A model generated the notes under the pieces. That model made no database searches. It saw nothing but the letters and a program-made list of their open reading frames with translations, and had not been told where the DNA came from. DNA of 64,000 nucleotides from Bacteroidetes bacterium GWF2_40_14. Its GTDB lineage: Bacteria > Bacteroidota > Bacteroidia > Bacteroidales > UBA932. Position numbers and translations under genes: made by a program. The stretch lies in contig MEOK01000038.1 of NCBI GenBank assembly GCA_001769195.1, positions 93,415 to 157,414 of the forward strand. The letters run 5' to 3'. Shown here piece after piece: positions 20,674 through 29,701 of the stretch (positions are counted from its first letter, which is position 1; every line of letters starts with the position of its first letter).

Positions 20674-21528
20674 ATGAGGGTTGATTCTGAAATAATCTCA
20701 CTAAAGTCATTGATTGATGATCCGGATAAAACTGTCCGCGTTGCAGTAAGAGACAGGTTCCTTACCAGGGGAGAGACTGCTGTAGAGCAGCTCGAGACTC
20801 TTGTAAAGGAGGAGATTTCAGAAGAGAGAAGGTTGTTTTATCTTGAATATATAGAGGATCTTAAAGAAGAATTTATAATTGAGAGAATTGAAAGTTATCT
20901 GAAATCGCCCGACCCGATGCTTATTGACGGACTTTTTTTGATATCCAAAGCAGTGGATAGTTTGGTTGATGAGGTGTTTTTTTATACATCTCTTGAGATG
21001 CTTGCAGATGAGATAGGAGTAGAGTTGTCGGAAGAGAAAACAGCAATAGAAAACGTAAAAATTTTTAACTACATCTTCTTTAGAAGGATAGGTTTTAAAC
21101 ATTGTGATACACAAATCCAAAAAGAGGAAAATGCACTTATTAATAAGGTAATTGATTCAAGAGGGGGTAATCCGGTAGCAATTTCTCTTCTCTATTTTTT
21201 ACTATCAAGATCTGTCGGACTTCCGATATATCCTTTATGTTTTCCCGGTGGATTTGTACCTGTCTATATGGATTCGGAAAACAAAATCCTCTTCTACCTG
21301 AATATTTTCAAGGGAGGGGCAATTTTTCTGGAGGACAGCCTGAAACAATTTTTTGATGATATTGGACTTGTATATAGTACGGACAGTTTGAAAATAGAAC
21401 AGGACAGAGCATTGGTCTCAATTTATGCCGAATTGTTGAATTATCTGTATAAATCTCAGAATAAAAATAAAATATCCGACAGGGTTGAGAGAATACTTAT
21501 GCTTTTCGGAGAGAGAAGATATCTGTGA
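20674..21528 (+). CDS. SirB1-like transglutaminase-fold protein
   Basis: A 284-residue protein matching the SirB1/Transglut_core2 family. An N-terminal helical region (DPDKTVRVAVRDRFLTRGE, HEAT-like) is followed by the core segment GNPVAISLLYFLLSRSVGLPIYPLCFPGGFVPVY. In most members this reads 'GNPisLailyl.va.rlGl...gv..PGHFlvr'; the active Cys and the GHF histidine are not evident here, so it is probably not an active transglutaminase. It is cotranscribed with the nucleoside phosphorylase. Function unknown. Confidence 0.75.
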   Translation: MRVDSEIISLKSLIDDPDKTVRVAVRDRFLTRGETAVEQLETLVKEEISEERRLFYLEYIEDLKEEFIIERIESYLKSPDPMLIDGLFLISKAVDSLVDEVFFYTSLEMLADEIGVELSEEKTAIENVKIFNYIFFRRIGFKHCDTQIQKEENALINKVIDSRGGNPVAISLLYFLLSRSVGLPIYPLCFPGGFVPVYMDSENKILFYLNIFKGGAIFLEDSLKQFFDDIGLVYSTDSLKIEQDRALVSIYAELLNYLYKSQNKNKISDRVERILMLFGERRYL

Positions 21529-21541
21529 TGAATAAAAATAA

Positions 21542-21585
21542 AAACCTCCGAAATCGTGAAGATTAGGGAGGTTTCGAAGTTTTTA
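21542..21585 (+). terminator. Possible terminator after the SirB1-like gene
   Basis: Arms AAACCTCC (21542-21549) and GGAGGTTT (21567-21574) can pair; the sequence then runs CGAAGTTTTTAG. The loop is 17 bases, so the structure is only moderately convincing. Confidence 0.45.
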
Positions 21586-21646
21586 GTACTAGGTTAAGTA
21601 ATAGCTAATAACTAATGATACGCAAATATAATAAAATATTTTAATA

Positions 21647-22894
21647 TTGAATACAAATCTGTTTATAGCTAGAAATTTGTGGAGAAAAGATGCCCCTAAA
21701 AAGAGAGGATTATCGGCATCAAGTACAATAATAGCTGGATTTTCAGTAGGAGTAAGCGTTCTGGTAATGGTTCTGGCAATATCAATATCAGATGGGTTCA
21801 AATTCGAAATCAAGACCAAAGCAACTGGATTTTCAGGAGAGATTATTCTCAACAGCCCTGGTATTGAGCAGACATCAAATCGGTATCCAATAACAAAAAA
21901 AATCTCCTATCTAAAAGAGATTGAATCTATAAAAGAGGTAAAATGCCTCCAGTGTTATGCATACAGATCGGGCATGTTAAAAAGTGGAGAGGAGATTCAG
22001 GGTGTACTTCTTAAAGGGGTCGATTCAAAATATGACTGGAGATTTTTCTCCTCTGTACTTTCAAAGGGAAGACTTCCGGACTACAAGGATACATTGTCAA
22101 GTAAGGAGATTATCCTGTCGGAAAGACTTGCCGGAATGATGGGATTTGATGTGGGTGAAGATTTACAAATTTATTTTATTGACAAGTCAATACGCGTAGG
22201 TAAATACAGACTGGTAGGTCTTTATGATGCTCAGTTGGAGGATGTCGATAAAACTCTTATAATTGCCGACATAAGGGAAGTACAACGGATTAATGGATGG
22301 AATGCAGAGGATGTGTCGGGAATTGAGATACTTTTAAAAGAGGGAAATGATATAGACATTGTTGGAGATAAGATAGAGAGGGTTGTTTATGAACATTCCG
22401 GAGAAAATGATCCATCAATACAAGTTACAAGAATAAATGAAATTTTCCCTCATCTTTTTGATTGGTTAAAATTGCTTGATTTCAACGTTCTGGTAGTCCT
22501 TGTTCTTATGATATCAGTTGCCGGCTTCAATATGATTTCAAGTTTGCTGATTATTCTTTTTGAAAGAATATCAATGATAGGGATATTGAAATCACTTGGC
22601 ATGAGAAATTCTGCAATTCACAGAATATTTCTTCTAAGAGCATCATATATAGTTTTCTGGGGAATGCTTTTTGGGAATGTTCTGGCAGTGATTCTTGCTC
22701 TGCTTCAGAAATGGTATGAAATTATATCTCTCGATCCAACCAACTATTTTGTTAAATCGGTACCTGTTTATCTTGACATTCCTAAAATCATCTTGCTGAA
22801 TACAGCAGCATTTATAATAATAATGGTTGTTCTTATGATTCCCTCACTTTTTATATCGAGAATCAGCCCAGATAAGACAATAAGGGTCAAATAA
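21647..22894 (+). CDS. ABC transporter permease, FtsX/LolE type
   Basis: A 415-residue permease. A membrane helix near residues 27-48 precedes a periplasmic domain of about 210 residues (GFSGEIILNSPGIEQ...), then three C-terminal helices (about 279-304, 330-352, 379-402): the FtsX/MacB topology used by LolC/LolE in lipoprotein release. No ATPase partner is encoded next to it. The frame appears to start with TTG at 21647, reading NTNLFIARNLWRKDAPKKRG, the conserved N-terminus of this group; no ATG fits, because the next in-frame ATG is inside the first helix. Confidence 0.85.
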   Translation: MNTNLFIARNLWRKDAPKKRGLSASSTIIAGFSVGVSVLVMVLAISISDGFKFEIKTKATGFSGEIILNSPGIEQTSNRYPITKKISYLKEIESIKEVKCLQCYAYRSGMLKSGEEIQGVLLKGVDSKYDWRFFSSVLSKGRLPDYKDTLSSKEIILSERLAGMMGFDVGEDLQIYFIDKSIRVGKYRLVGLYDAQLEDVDKTLIIADIREVQRINGWNAEDVSGIEILLKEGNDIDIVGDKIERVVYEHSGENDPSIQVTRINEIFPHLFDWLKLLDFNVLVVLVLMISVAGFNMISSLLIILFERISMIGILKSLGMRNSAIHRIFLLRASYIVFWGMLFGNVLAVILALLQKWYEIISLDPTNYFVKSVPVYLDIPKIILLNTAAFIIIMVVLMIPSLFISRISPDKTIRVK

Positions 22895-22908
22895 CAGTTG
22901 GCCCACTG

Positions 22909-23973
22909 TTATTGCCTGACAAGAATTTTGTAGTTATCAAACCTAGATAGAACTTCATTGACAAAGTTGATGGTTTCCTTTCCATTGAATGTTCCCAGAC
23001 GTATGATTCCCTCAGGAATATTCTGAAAGTTTCTCATCATTGGAACAACTCCAATAACAGAGTTCCAGTCATTGGGATTTACACCTTTATGAATGGCAAA
23101 CTTTCGTACATCATTCACCCTCCCTTCTCCGGCATTATACGCAGCCAAAACAAATTTCACTGAATTAACAGAATCCATCTCCTCCTTTTGGTACATCTTC
23201 TGAAGCCGCTTTATCAGTAGTGTTCCTGCTTTTATATTTTGCTCCGGATCATATATGTCATCCACATCAAACTGATTGGCAGTAGAGCGCTTTATCTGCA
23301 TAAGACCATGAGCCCCTCTGCTGCTTTCTGCACTCATGGAAAATTTGGATTCCTGAAATATGAGTGCAGCAAGAAGCCTCCAATCCCAATCTATGGTTTT
23401 GGAATATTTTTTTATTAGGTTGTCATAGGGTGACAGAATTGAAACAGGCTTCAATGAAGAGACAGAATAACCTCTGTATCTGCTAAAGTATTTGGTTATG
23501 AGGTTTCTGTACTCTCTGGTCTGTTTGTAGTGGCCTATCCAGTAATTTAAATGCTGAAGCAGGTAATAATCACTTTTCCTGACAACCCATACTTGATTGT
23601 AATCGTTTAATTCAATACTCGATATTACATCGGACTCATAAATTTCAGGTATAGTGTCCTTTTGTGAGTCAACAACCAGAATATCCACTTTGTTGCCCAC
23701 AAGGTCTTCCCATTGACCTGAATCCTGAGATGGTTTGATTGTGATATTGCATTTATGACGCTTTGCAAAACGGTTAAGTATGTCAAAATGAAAACCTACA
23801 GTGTGCCCTTGTTTCAGATATATGCCGTTTTTAACACCTATAAGTGCTCTTAATGTATCTTTCTCCAAGAAAGAGACAATTTTTTCGTCAATAATAACGT
23901 TCCTTGATGCACCGAGCAAAAAGAGAATAGTCATTATTAGTATTACTTTAAGATACTTAAGAGGTACCTTCAT
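22909..23973 (-). CDS. MltF-like membrane-bound lytic murein transglycosylase
   Basis: The protein has 354 residues, with an N-terminal signal or anchor (about 9-23). A solute-binding-protein-like module (about 38-175) follows, then a lytic transglycosylase SLT domain (about 185-340). The catalytic Glu lies in LIFQESKFS, with supporting motifs GAHGLMQI and VLAAYNAGEGRV. This is the MltF architecture, though the binding-protein module looks shorter than the usual 230 residues. It would cleave glycan strands between MurNAc and GlcNAc in the periplasm. It starts 12 bp after the porin gene and should share its promoter. Confidence 0.9.
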   Translation of the reverse strand: MKVPLKYLKVILIMTILFLLGASRNVIIDEKIVSFLEKDTLRALIGVKNGIYLKQGHTVGFHFDILNRFAKRHKCNITIKPSQDSGQWEDLVGNKVDILVVDSQKDTIPEIYESDVISSIELNDYNQVWVVRKSDYYLLQHLNYWIGHYKQTREYRNLITKYFSRYRGYSVSSLKPVSILSPYDNLIKKYSKTIDWDWRLLAALIFQESKFSMSAESSRGAHGLMQIKRSTANQFDVDDIYDPEQNIKAGTLLIKRLQKMYQKEEMDSVNSVKFVLAAYNAGEGRVNDVRKFAIHKGVNPNDWNSVIGVVPMMRNFQNIPEGIIRLGTFNGKETINFVNEVLSRFDNYKILVRQ

Positions 23974-23984
23974 TGCGTTGGGCT

Positions 23985-26108
23985 TTATTTAATATAAAAT
24001 GGCCAGTGTATGCCCACTTTGATTGTAGACTGTGGCCTGATGTAATGGCTTGCAGAGAAATAATCTCCATCTGGCCAATCCTGTGTGACATTAAGATATT
24101 TGATAAATATGCTTGCCCTTTTCCACTGAATGTTTACGAATGCATCTATATATGGGTAGTTTCCTATTTTTCTGTCGTTCTGAAGCTGGAACTGACTTAA
24201 GGCAGGGTTATATGCCGGAGCGTAATATTCTGTATTAAAGACAACATTGGCACCTATTTGTGCCTTCATTACATTTTTCACCACATCAACTTCCAGGTAA
24301 TACCTCAAGTTCGCACTTAATACTGGCAGAGGCATTATCTCATTATTTGAAGTATATTGATATAATATTCTGTTATCAAGATGAAGTTTCCATAGTTTGA
24401 AATTTTTCTGCAAGTAAGCGGAGAGGATACTTTCCAGATGATTGTGCTGTCCTATGACACCATCTATGCCATAATAGATCATATTGTCTACAAGTGCATA
24501 TCCGAAAAATGCCTGCAATTTGAATTTTGGGATGTCAATTATTCCCTCAATCCTTGTCTCGGTGATTTTCCCGAAATTGTTGTTCCAGTAATAGTGGTTA
24601 GTGTAAGTGTAGTTCTGGAACCAGTCGGGAGAGGTTGTAGAGAGTTTAAGATTGCCGGTAAGATGAATGCCATCTTCAAACGGGTAAGCAGAAAATCTTA
24701 CCTTGGCATCGAGACTCATATCGCCTGCATTATAACCGGCAAGAAAGTATTTTGTGAACGCATTCCATTTGAAATACTCGCGGAACTGTCCTGATGCGCC
24801 AAAATAGAGATACAGATTGTTATATTTTATATTATGGGCCGGTTGTACATAAAATTCAGGTCTGAAGCTGTATACACTTAAAAACTGAAATCCTGCCCCA
24901 CCATCAAGTTTGGAAATGATAGCATCTTGGGCCCATGGCTGCAACCGTATGAAAAGCTTGTTTTCAAATCTGTTAACTCTTGTAGAATCGTAGCTTGTGG
25001 TGGGGGAGACATTGAACCTGTTATGATAGAATTGTCGGCCAATTGTATCTGTAGTCTCTATTTTATCATAGTATGCTCTGTTGTAAGTGGAAAACTCTAA
25101 AGAATGGCCAAAGTATGTTATTGTACCGTCTCCGGCAGCAATTGTATCCTTTGAAGTGCTGTCCCTTTTAGAAAACCTTATTGGTATTCCGTATGATTGT
25201 GTCAGAAAGAATGTATTTCTCTTAAGTGTGTTTTTTGCGTCCAATAACCGGAAAGAAACAGTCTTAATATCAATAATAGTATCAAGAATCTGGCTGTCAT
25301 CAATAATGCCACCGTTTTCCTCTCTCTTTATTCCCTGATATATGAATCCGGCATTCATCACATATCTTTTGCCAAGATAATTTGAACTGAATGAGAAATT
25401 TCTGTTGTCTGTATTCTCCTGCCCAAGAAGGCCCGCTGAGCCAAATCTCTCATAATTTATTGCAAAATTAAAGGCTGGTGAAATATTCTGAGTGTGAAGA
25501 AACCGTATGTTAGTTTCATCTTTGTCTCTGTTCGCAAACATAGTCCCCCAGTAGGCAAACTCTGTATGGGGTGTTTTTGTATTGTATAAGGTAAGATTAT
25601 CAGGAGTGTACCCATAGACGATATATGGAGAAAAATCTGAATAAACATCCAGTTTTTCTCTTTTAAAGTAATTATGCAGCAGTACTGCTGATCCTGATAT
25701 TCCAAGATATGTAGCACCAACATCCTTTTTCAGGAAAGGATAGTCATTGAAGTAGTTATTGTATGTAGTGTCGCGTTTTTGTACTTCAATATTGTTAAGA
25801 TATTGATTATGGGTCCAGTGTATAATTCTTTGATACTTAAGGCTATCTTCCAGAATGTAAGTTTCAAGAATACTGGGCTTTGACCAGCGAATGCTGTCTT
25901 TAACGGCTTTCAGACTATCTCTCAGCTCTTTTTCCCGAACCTTTATCTTATAACGCAGCTCCTTTTTAATTATGCTGGAATCAATCTGAACCACAATTGA
26001 ATCTTTCTTTAGTTCTTGACTAACAGCAATATTAAAAGACAGCACTATAACCATTAAAGTTACAATGCTGCCGTTAATTCCTATGTTAATATTTTTGTAT
26101 CTAAGCAT
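23985..26108 (-). CDS. Putative outer-membrane porin (Porin_10 type)
   Basis: A signal peptide (about 1-30, ending FNIAVSQ) leads a 707-residue protein. After a charged helical stretch (residues about 45-75, KIKVREKELRDSLKAVKDS) come many alternating aromatic strands typical of a large outer-membrane barrel, e.g. FAINYERFGSAGLLGQ, FSFSSNYLGKRYVMNAGFIY and the final strand STIKVGIHWPFYI. The overall pattern fits the Bacteroidota 'putative porin' family. The ATG at 26108 lies just after a TATGTTTG box; an in-frame ATG 42 bp upstream lies before it. It is cotranscribed with the MltF-like gene. Confidence 0.83.
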   Translation of the reverse strand: MLRYKNINIGINGSIVTLMVIVLSFNIAVSQELKKDSIVVQIDSSIIKKELRYKIKVREKELRDSLKAVKDSIRWSKPSILETYILEDSLKYQRIIHWTHNQYLNNIEVQKRDTTYNNYFNDYPFLKKDVGATYLGISGSAVLLHNYFKREKLDVYSDFSPYIVYGYTPDNLTLYNTKTPHTEFAYWGTMFANRDKDETNIRFLHTQNISPAFNFAINYERFGSAGLLGQENTDNRNFSFSSNYLGKRYVMNAGFIYQGIKREENGGIIDDSQILDTIIDIKTVSFRLLDAKNTLKRNTFFLTQSYGIPIRFSKRDSTSKDTIAAGDGTITYFGHSLEFSTYNRAYYDKIETTDTIGRQFYHNRFNVSPTTSYDSTRVNRFENKLFIRLQPWAQDAIISKLDGGAGFQFLSVYSFRPEFYVQPAHNIKYNNLYLYFGASGQFREYFKWNAFTKYFLAGYNAGDMSLDAKVRFSAYPFEDGIHLTGNLKLSTTSPDWFQNYTYTNHYYWNNNFGKITETRIEGIIDIPKFKLQAFFGYALVDNMIYYGIDGVIGQHNHLESILSAYLQKNFKLWKLHLDNRILYQYTSNNEIMPLPVLSANLRYYLEVDVVKNVMKAQIGANVVFNTEYYAPAYNPALSQFQLQNDRKIGNYPYIDAFVNIQWKRASIFIKYLNVTQDWPDGDYFSASHYIRPQSTIKVGIHWPFYIK

Positions 26109-26117
26109 AATAAAGTG

Positions 26118-26151
26118 CAAACATACAAAAAATGGACAATATAAGTGCAAA
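26118..26151 (-). promoter_or_regulatory. Promoter of the porin-mltF pair
   Basis: Minus strand: -33 TTTG at 26151-26148 and -7 TATGTTTG at 26125-26118, spacer 22. It separates the porin pair from the upstream sugar-handling genes. Confidence 0.65.
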
Positions 26152-26157
26152 AAAGGG

Positions 26158-26919
26158 TCAGATACCAGCTACCCTCTCTTTATATGTTGCAAGGCAAGCG
26201 TCAAGTCTGTCATGAGCCGTAGTATCACCTGGTACATTGTGAGAAGGGTGGATATACAGTTTTACTCCTCTGTCTGCAAGAATCTCAGCAACTGTTGTTA
26301 CTGTCATCCAAACCAGTGTTATGAAAGCCATTGTAGAAACCGGCCCCACCTTGTCGAAGTGATTTTTTACAGGCACACTTGCATCTACAAGTGGCGCACA
26401 AGAATCTACTACAATATCGGCAAGTTCAAAAAGAGTTTTACCACACGAATGGCGACTCTTTTTGCCAACAGTTTGAGCGGCAGAGCCAAATACAATTACT
26501 TTCATCCCCAGCTCTTTAGCTTTTAGTGCTACGTCAATATTGACGTTGTTTATGCCTGTGTGTGAGAACAACCACATTGTATCTCTTTTGTCAAATGTAT
26601 ATGACTTCATTATTGCCTCTCCGTAACCCTCTGCCCTTTCCAGAAAAAGGAACTGGTGAACGCCCATCTCTCCTGTAATTCTTGTAAAAAAGGTCAATGG
26701 TAATTCACAAAGAGGATGAAATCCTACAAAACCACCAATCCTGGGATACATCTCTTCAATGGGAATTGTTGCATGACCACAACCAAAAGTGTGAACCCAG
26801 CGACCAGCCTCAATACTATCTGCCATGAGGGTCGCTGCTTTCTTAATGTTTTCCAGCTGACTCTCCTCGATGTTCGACATTACATCTCTTGCGTTTTTTA
26901 ACCATTCTAATGCTAACAT
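26158..26919 (-). CDS. SIS-domain protein, UPF0309-like (sugar phosphate isomerase/binding fold)
   Basis: A SIS-fold protein of 253 residues from the ATG at 26919; an upstream in-frame ATG adds only eight residues. SIS motifs: WVHTFGCGHATIPIEEMYPR near residue 42, MWLFSHTGINNVNIDVALKAKELG, and a final helical segment HNVPGDTTAHDRLDACLATY. It resembles the UPF0309 group, often annotated 'sugar isomerase domain-containing'. The true substrate is unknown; ketose- or aldose-phosphate of an amino sugar is likely. It lies after an MFS transporter and a ROK kinase, which supports a sugar import-phosphorylate-isomerise set. Confidence 0.82.
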   Translation of the reverse strand: MLALEWLKNARDVMSNIEESQLENIKKAATLMADSIEAGRWVHTFGCGHATIPIEEMYPRIGGFVGFHPLCELPLTFFTRITGEMGVHQFLFLERAEGYGEAIMKSYTFDKRDTMWLFSHTGINNVNIDVALKAKELGMKVIVFGSAAQTVGKKSRHSCGKTLFELADIVVDSCAPLVDASVPVKNHFDKVGPVSTMAFITLVWMTVTTVAEILADRGVKLYIHPSHNVPGDTTAHDRLDACLATYKERVAGI

Positions 26920-26946
26920 AATTTTATTATTTAAATTGAACAAATT

Positions 26947-28104
26947 CTATTCTTTATATAACCTTTTATTTCTTATATGATTGACTGAATACAGTATTGC
27001 TATTGAAATGGTACAGCATACAACAAGTATGGGGAACGATTCCAGGTCAATGACACCGACAACCAGATTTATAATTGTGTTCCCTGTTAAGGCAATAACC
27101 AGGGCAAAGCTGAAAGCCGTGCCGGAAATATCTTTGTAACGCTCTCCTATCTCTCCCAGGACAATCGGGAACGTTGAGGCAAGACCGAAGCCCATCATGA
27201 ATGTTCCTGCTATTGCAGCTGTATTTGTTTCAAAAAGTGCAATCAGAACCATACCAGTAGCAGAGATTAGCATGCTTAAGTTAAGAATCAATGCTTTGGA
27301 GACAGTTTTAAGAAGTACGCTAAGTAGCAATCTTCCGGATCCAATACCAATTACAATAAAACTTAGTGCATAGAGCGCAGTTTCTGATGGAAATCCCTTT
27401 TCAAGTTCCATATAACTGGAAATCCATGTATTGCTAATTCCCTCCAAACCGCTCTGAAAAAACAGGACAAAACTAAGAATAAGGATAAATGGCTCTTTTG
27501 CCATCTTCAGAATCTTGTTTATCGGGAACCCCTGTTTGTATTTTGCTTGAGGAAACTCTACAAAAAAGTAGTATAATACAGACATTGTCATTAACATACC
27601 TGCTCCTGCAACAATAGGGGTATAGGAGAATGTTTTTGAAAGAGAGGCAAAAAGAAGTGGTATTGTTATGGCCCCTAATGTAAAAAACACTCCAAGTATA
27701 CTCAGGTTTGATGCTCTGGAGTGATCGGTGGATGCATCAGAAACAAGTGCATTAGTCAATCCGTTGAGCATTCCCCCCCCAAATCCGATTATGAAAATCG
27801 AGAGTCTGATTTCACCTATGGTACTGCAGAATGCGAGCATTTCCAGTCCAATGACGGCAATTATACTTGATACAACTATTAGATTCTTATATCCATATCT
27901 GTCAATTATGGGACCAAACAGTACCGAGCCGAGAAGTATGCCCAAGGGCAGTAATCCAGCTAATGTTGAAGCGGTGGATGTGTCCAGAGAAAATCGTGCA
28001 ATAAGAGATGGTAGTACGGCTCCCATTACCACAAAAGCCAATCCGAAAAATGCCATGCCCATGTAGCCTGCTGCCAAAACCGGTCCGTTTGTCCTGCTTT
28101 TCAT
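26947..28104 (-). CDS. Major facilitator superfamily transporter, sugar-type
   Basis: A 385-residue MFS protein with about twelve hydrophobic helices. The loop after helix 2 carries the family signature (GPIIDRYGYKNLIV), and the N-terminus MGMAFFGLAFVVMGAVLPSLI resembles FucP/NarK-like members. Its place between a ROK kinase (11 bp upstream) and a SIS-domain protein (27 bp downstream) suggests uptake of a sugar or amino sugar. Inner membrane. Confidence 0.88.
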   Translation of the reverse strand: MKSRTNGPVLAAGYMGMAFFGLAFVVMGAVLPSLIARFSLDTSTASTLAGLLPLGILLGSVLFGPIIDRYGYKNLIVVSSIIAVIGLEMLAFCSTIGEIRLSIFIIGFGGGMLNGLTNALVSDASTDHSRASNLSILGVFFTLGAITIPLLFASLSKTFSYTPIVAGAGMLMTMSVLYYFFVEFPQAKYKQGFPINKILKMAKEPFILILSFVLFFQSGLEGISNTWISSYMELEKGFPSETALYALSFIVIGIGSGRLLLSVLLKTVSKALILNLSMLISATGMVLIALFETNTAAIAGTFMMGFGLASTFPIVLGEIGERYKDISGTAFSFALVIALTGNTIINLVVGVIDLESFPILVVCCTISIAILYSVNHIRNKRLYKE

Positions 28105-28115
28105 ATTTTATTGAT

Positions 28116-29084
28116 TTATTTGATGTCTGAACTTTTTTTTCCATTCATGATTGCTATTGCCCCTGCACCATATAACCCTGCCATATTAGGGAGGCTGGTT
28201 ACCGCGAATCTGCATTGTTTAATTGAGATAGGTTGTGCCCACTTCTGTGCCTCCTGATATATTCGGTCGATAAATACTGCTGCAGGACCAAATATGCCGC
28301 CGCCAAATACAACCATTTCCGGATTGAAAAGGCTGACAAAGTTGGCTGAGGCCATGCCCCACATCTCAATTGCAGTTTCCAGAACCTTTATTGCTACAGG
28401 GTCATTATTACTTAATGCATCAAAAACCTCATGCGCTGTAATGTTTTCCAATTGTATTCCTGATAGTTGCCCGTTATAGTCTGGGCTTAGGCTTATCAGC
28501 TTGCGTGCCTGAATAGCAATTCCTGTTCCCGATGCATATGATTCAAAACAACCGCATTGGTCATAATCAGTTGTATACGGTGGTTTTAGAGCCATCCATC
28601 CGGTTGCTCCAACAATATCTGAATTACCGTGAAGCACCCTTCCGTCTATCAGGATTCCTGCACCTATACCTGTTCCTACAGCCATGAATATTGCATTGTT
28701 GCACCCTTTGGCAACACCCTGGCTGGCTTCACCCAGAATATAACAGGTTCGGTCGCTTTCGACAATGACCCTCGACCTGGGAAAACGTCTGAGTAGGTCA
28801 TCTCTCAAAGGGTAATTCTCCCAGCCCGGGATGTTGGGCGCCCATACATTTCCTGTTTTTGAGTATGCAATTCCCGGTATACAAATGCCAATACTCTTTT
28901 CGTCATCGGATTTGATCGAACCAAGTGCCAGTAATTTTTCGCAGAGTGAAAAAACCAATTCTGCAACATCGCTTCCTTCCCTGCCTTCCAGAAGAGATGT
29001 CTCTTGAATGAGAATATTGTTGGTTTCCAGAAAAAGTGCCCCGGAAACCTTTGTGCCGCCAAGATCTAGTCCGATATATACCAT
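28116..29084 (-). CDS. ROK-family sugar kinase
   Basis: A 322-residue ROK protein. The ATP phosphate-binding loop GLDLGGTKVSGALF lies at the N-terminus, AVGTGIGAGILIDGR in the middle, and MVVFGGGIFGPA near the end. The ROK zinc motif is atypical: the usual ExGH histidine is Trp (GATGWMAL) and the usual CxCGxxGCxE is reduced to QCGCFESYASG, so structural zinc is probably absent. It should phosphorylate a hexose or amino sugar taken up by the neighbouring MFS transporter; the substrate is not determined. It starts 20 bp after pncA and probably belongs to the same transcript. Confidence 0.88.
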   Translation of the reverse strand: MVYIGLDLGGTKVSGALFLETNNILIQETSLLEGREGSDVAELVFSLCEKLLALGSIKSDDEKSIGICIPGIAYSKTGNVWAPNIPGWENYPLRDDLLRRFPRSRVIVESDRTCYILGEASQGVAKGCNNAIFMAVGTGIGAGILIDGRVLHGNSDIVGATGWMALKPPYTTDYDQCGCFESYASGTGIAIQARKLISLSPDYNGQLSGIQLENITAHEVFDALSNNDPVAIKVLETAIEMWGMASANFVSLFNPEMVVFGGGIFGPAAVFIDRIYQEAQKWAQPISIKQCRFAVTSLPNMAGLYGAGAIAIMNGKKSSDIK

Positions 29085-29104
29085 AATTAAGAATTTAAGT
29101 TTTT

Positions 29105-29701
29105 CTAAATAAGTGTGGCACCTTTTTCTCTAAGTATTTTAAGAGTGTCAATATGACCCTGATAATCTACATAAGCAAGACCTTCTGTAATTATATAAAC
29201 CTTACAGCCGGCCCTTAAAAGGTCCAGCGTACTTTCCATTACACAGAATTCTGTTGCAATTCCGCTTATAACTACTATACACTCTCCGGTTTTTGGATAG
29301 ACTCTCTTAATAAACTCACAAACGAACTCCCCTGAAGTATTAACTGCCTCAATACCTGAGTATTGTTCCTCCGTTCTACATTGACCCTTGGAGAAAATAT
29401 TACCGGTGTATGGTCGTGAAGACTCCTGAATGACTTTAGAATAGTAGTCATCATGAATTATTTGACCACGTGTACCTGAAATACAGTGCGGTGGCCAGGT
29501 ACCGCCATTGGATATAAAAGAGCTGTGATCAGCAGGATGATTGTCACATATATAAATCACCTTTTGCAAAGGATTCCGGTTTATATATTCGACGGATTTT
29601 TCTACTGCAGGAATTGCATTATTGCATGCTAAGGTACCATCTATGAAGTCATATAGCATATCTACAACCAGATGAATTACATTATTTGAGTTCAGGTTCA
29701 T
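29105..29701 (-). CDS. pncA: Nicotinamidase (isochorismatase-family hydrolase)
   Basis: A 198-residue PncA-like amidohydrolase that turns nicotinamide into nicotinate. Catalytic triad: Asp in HLVVDMLYDF, Lys in IFSKGQC, Cys in GIATEFCVM. The metal site is seen in CDNHPADHSSF (DxHxxxH). The ATG at 29701 lies inside the last codons of pncB, a 20-bp overlap. Together with pncB it forms the Preiss-Handler salvage branch feeding NAD synthesis, for which nadD is also in this window. Confidence 0.93.
   Translation of the reverse strand: MNLNSNNVIHLVVDMLYDFIDGTLACNNAIPAVEKSVEYINRNPLQKVIYICDNHPADHSSFISNGGTWPPHCISGTRGQIIHDDYYSKVIQESSRPYTGNIFSKGQCRTEEQYSGIEAVNTSGEFVCEFIKRVYPKTGECIVVISGIATEFCVMESTLDLLRAGCKVYIITEGLAYVDYQGHIDTLKILREKGATLI

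Noticed and set aside
26065..26526. Open frame of 153 codons on the plus strand over the porin/SIS junction
   Set aside because: It is antisense to two well-supported genes and cysteine- and serine-rich without family motifs.
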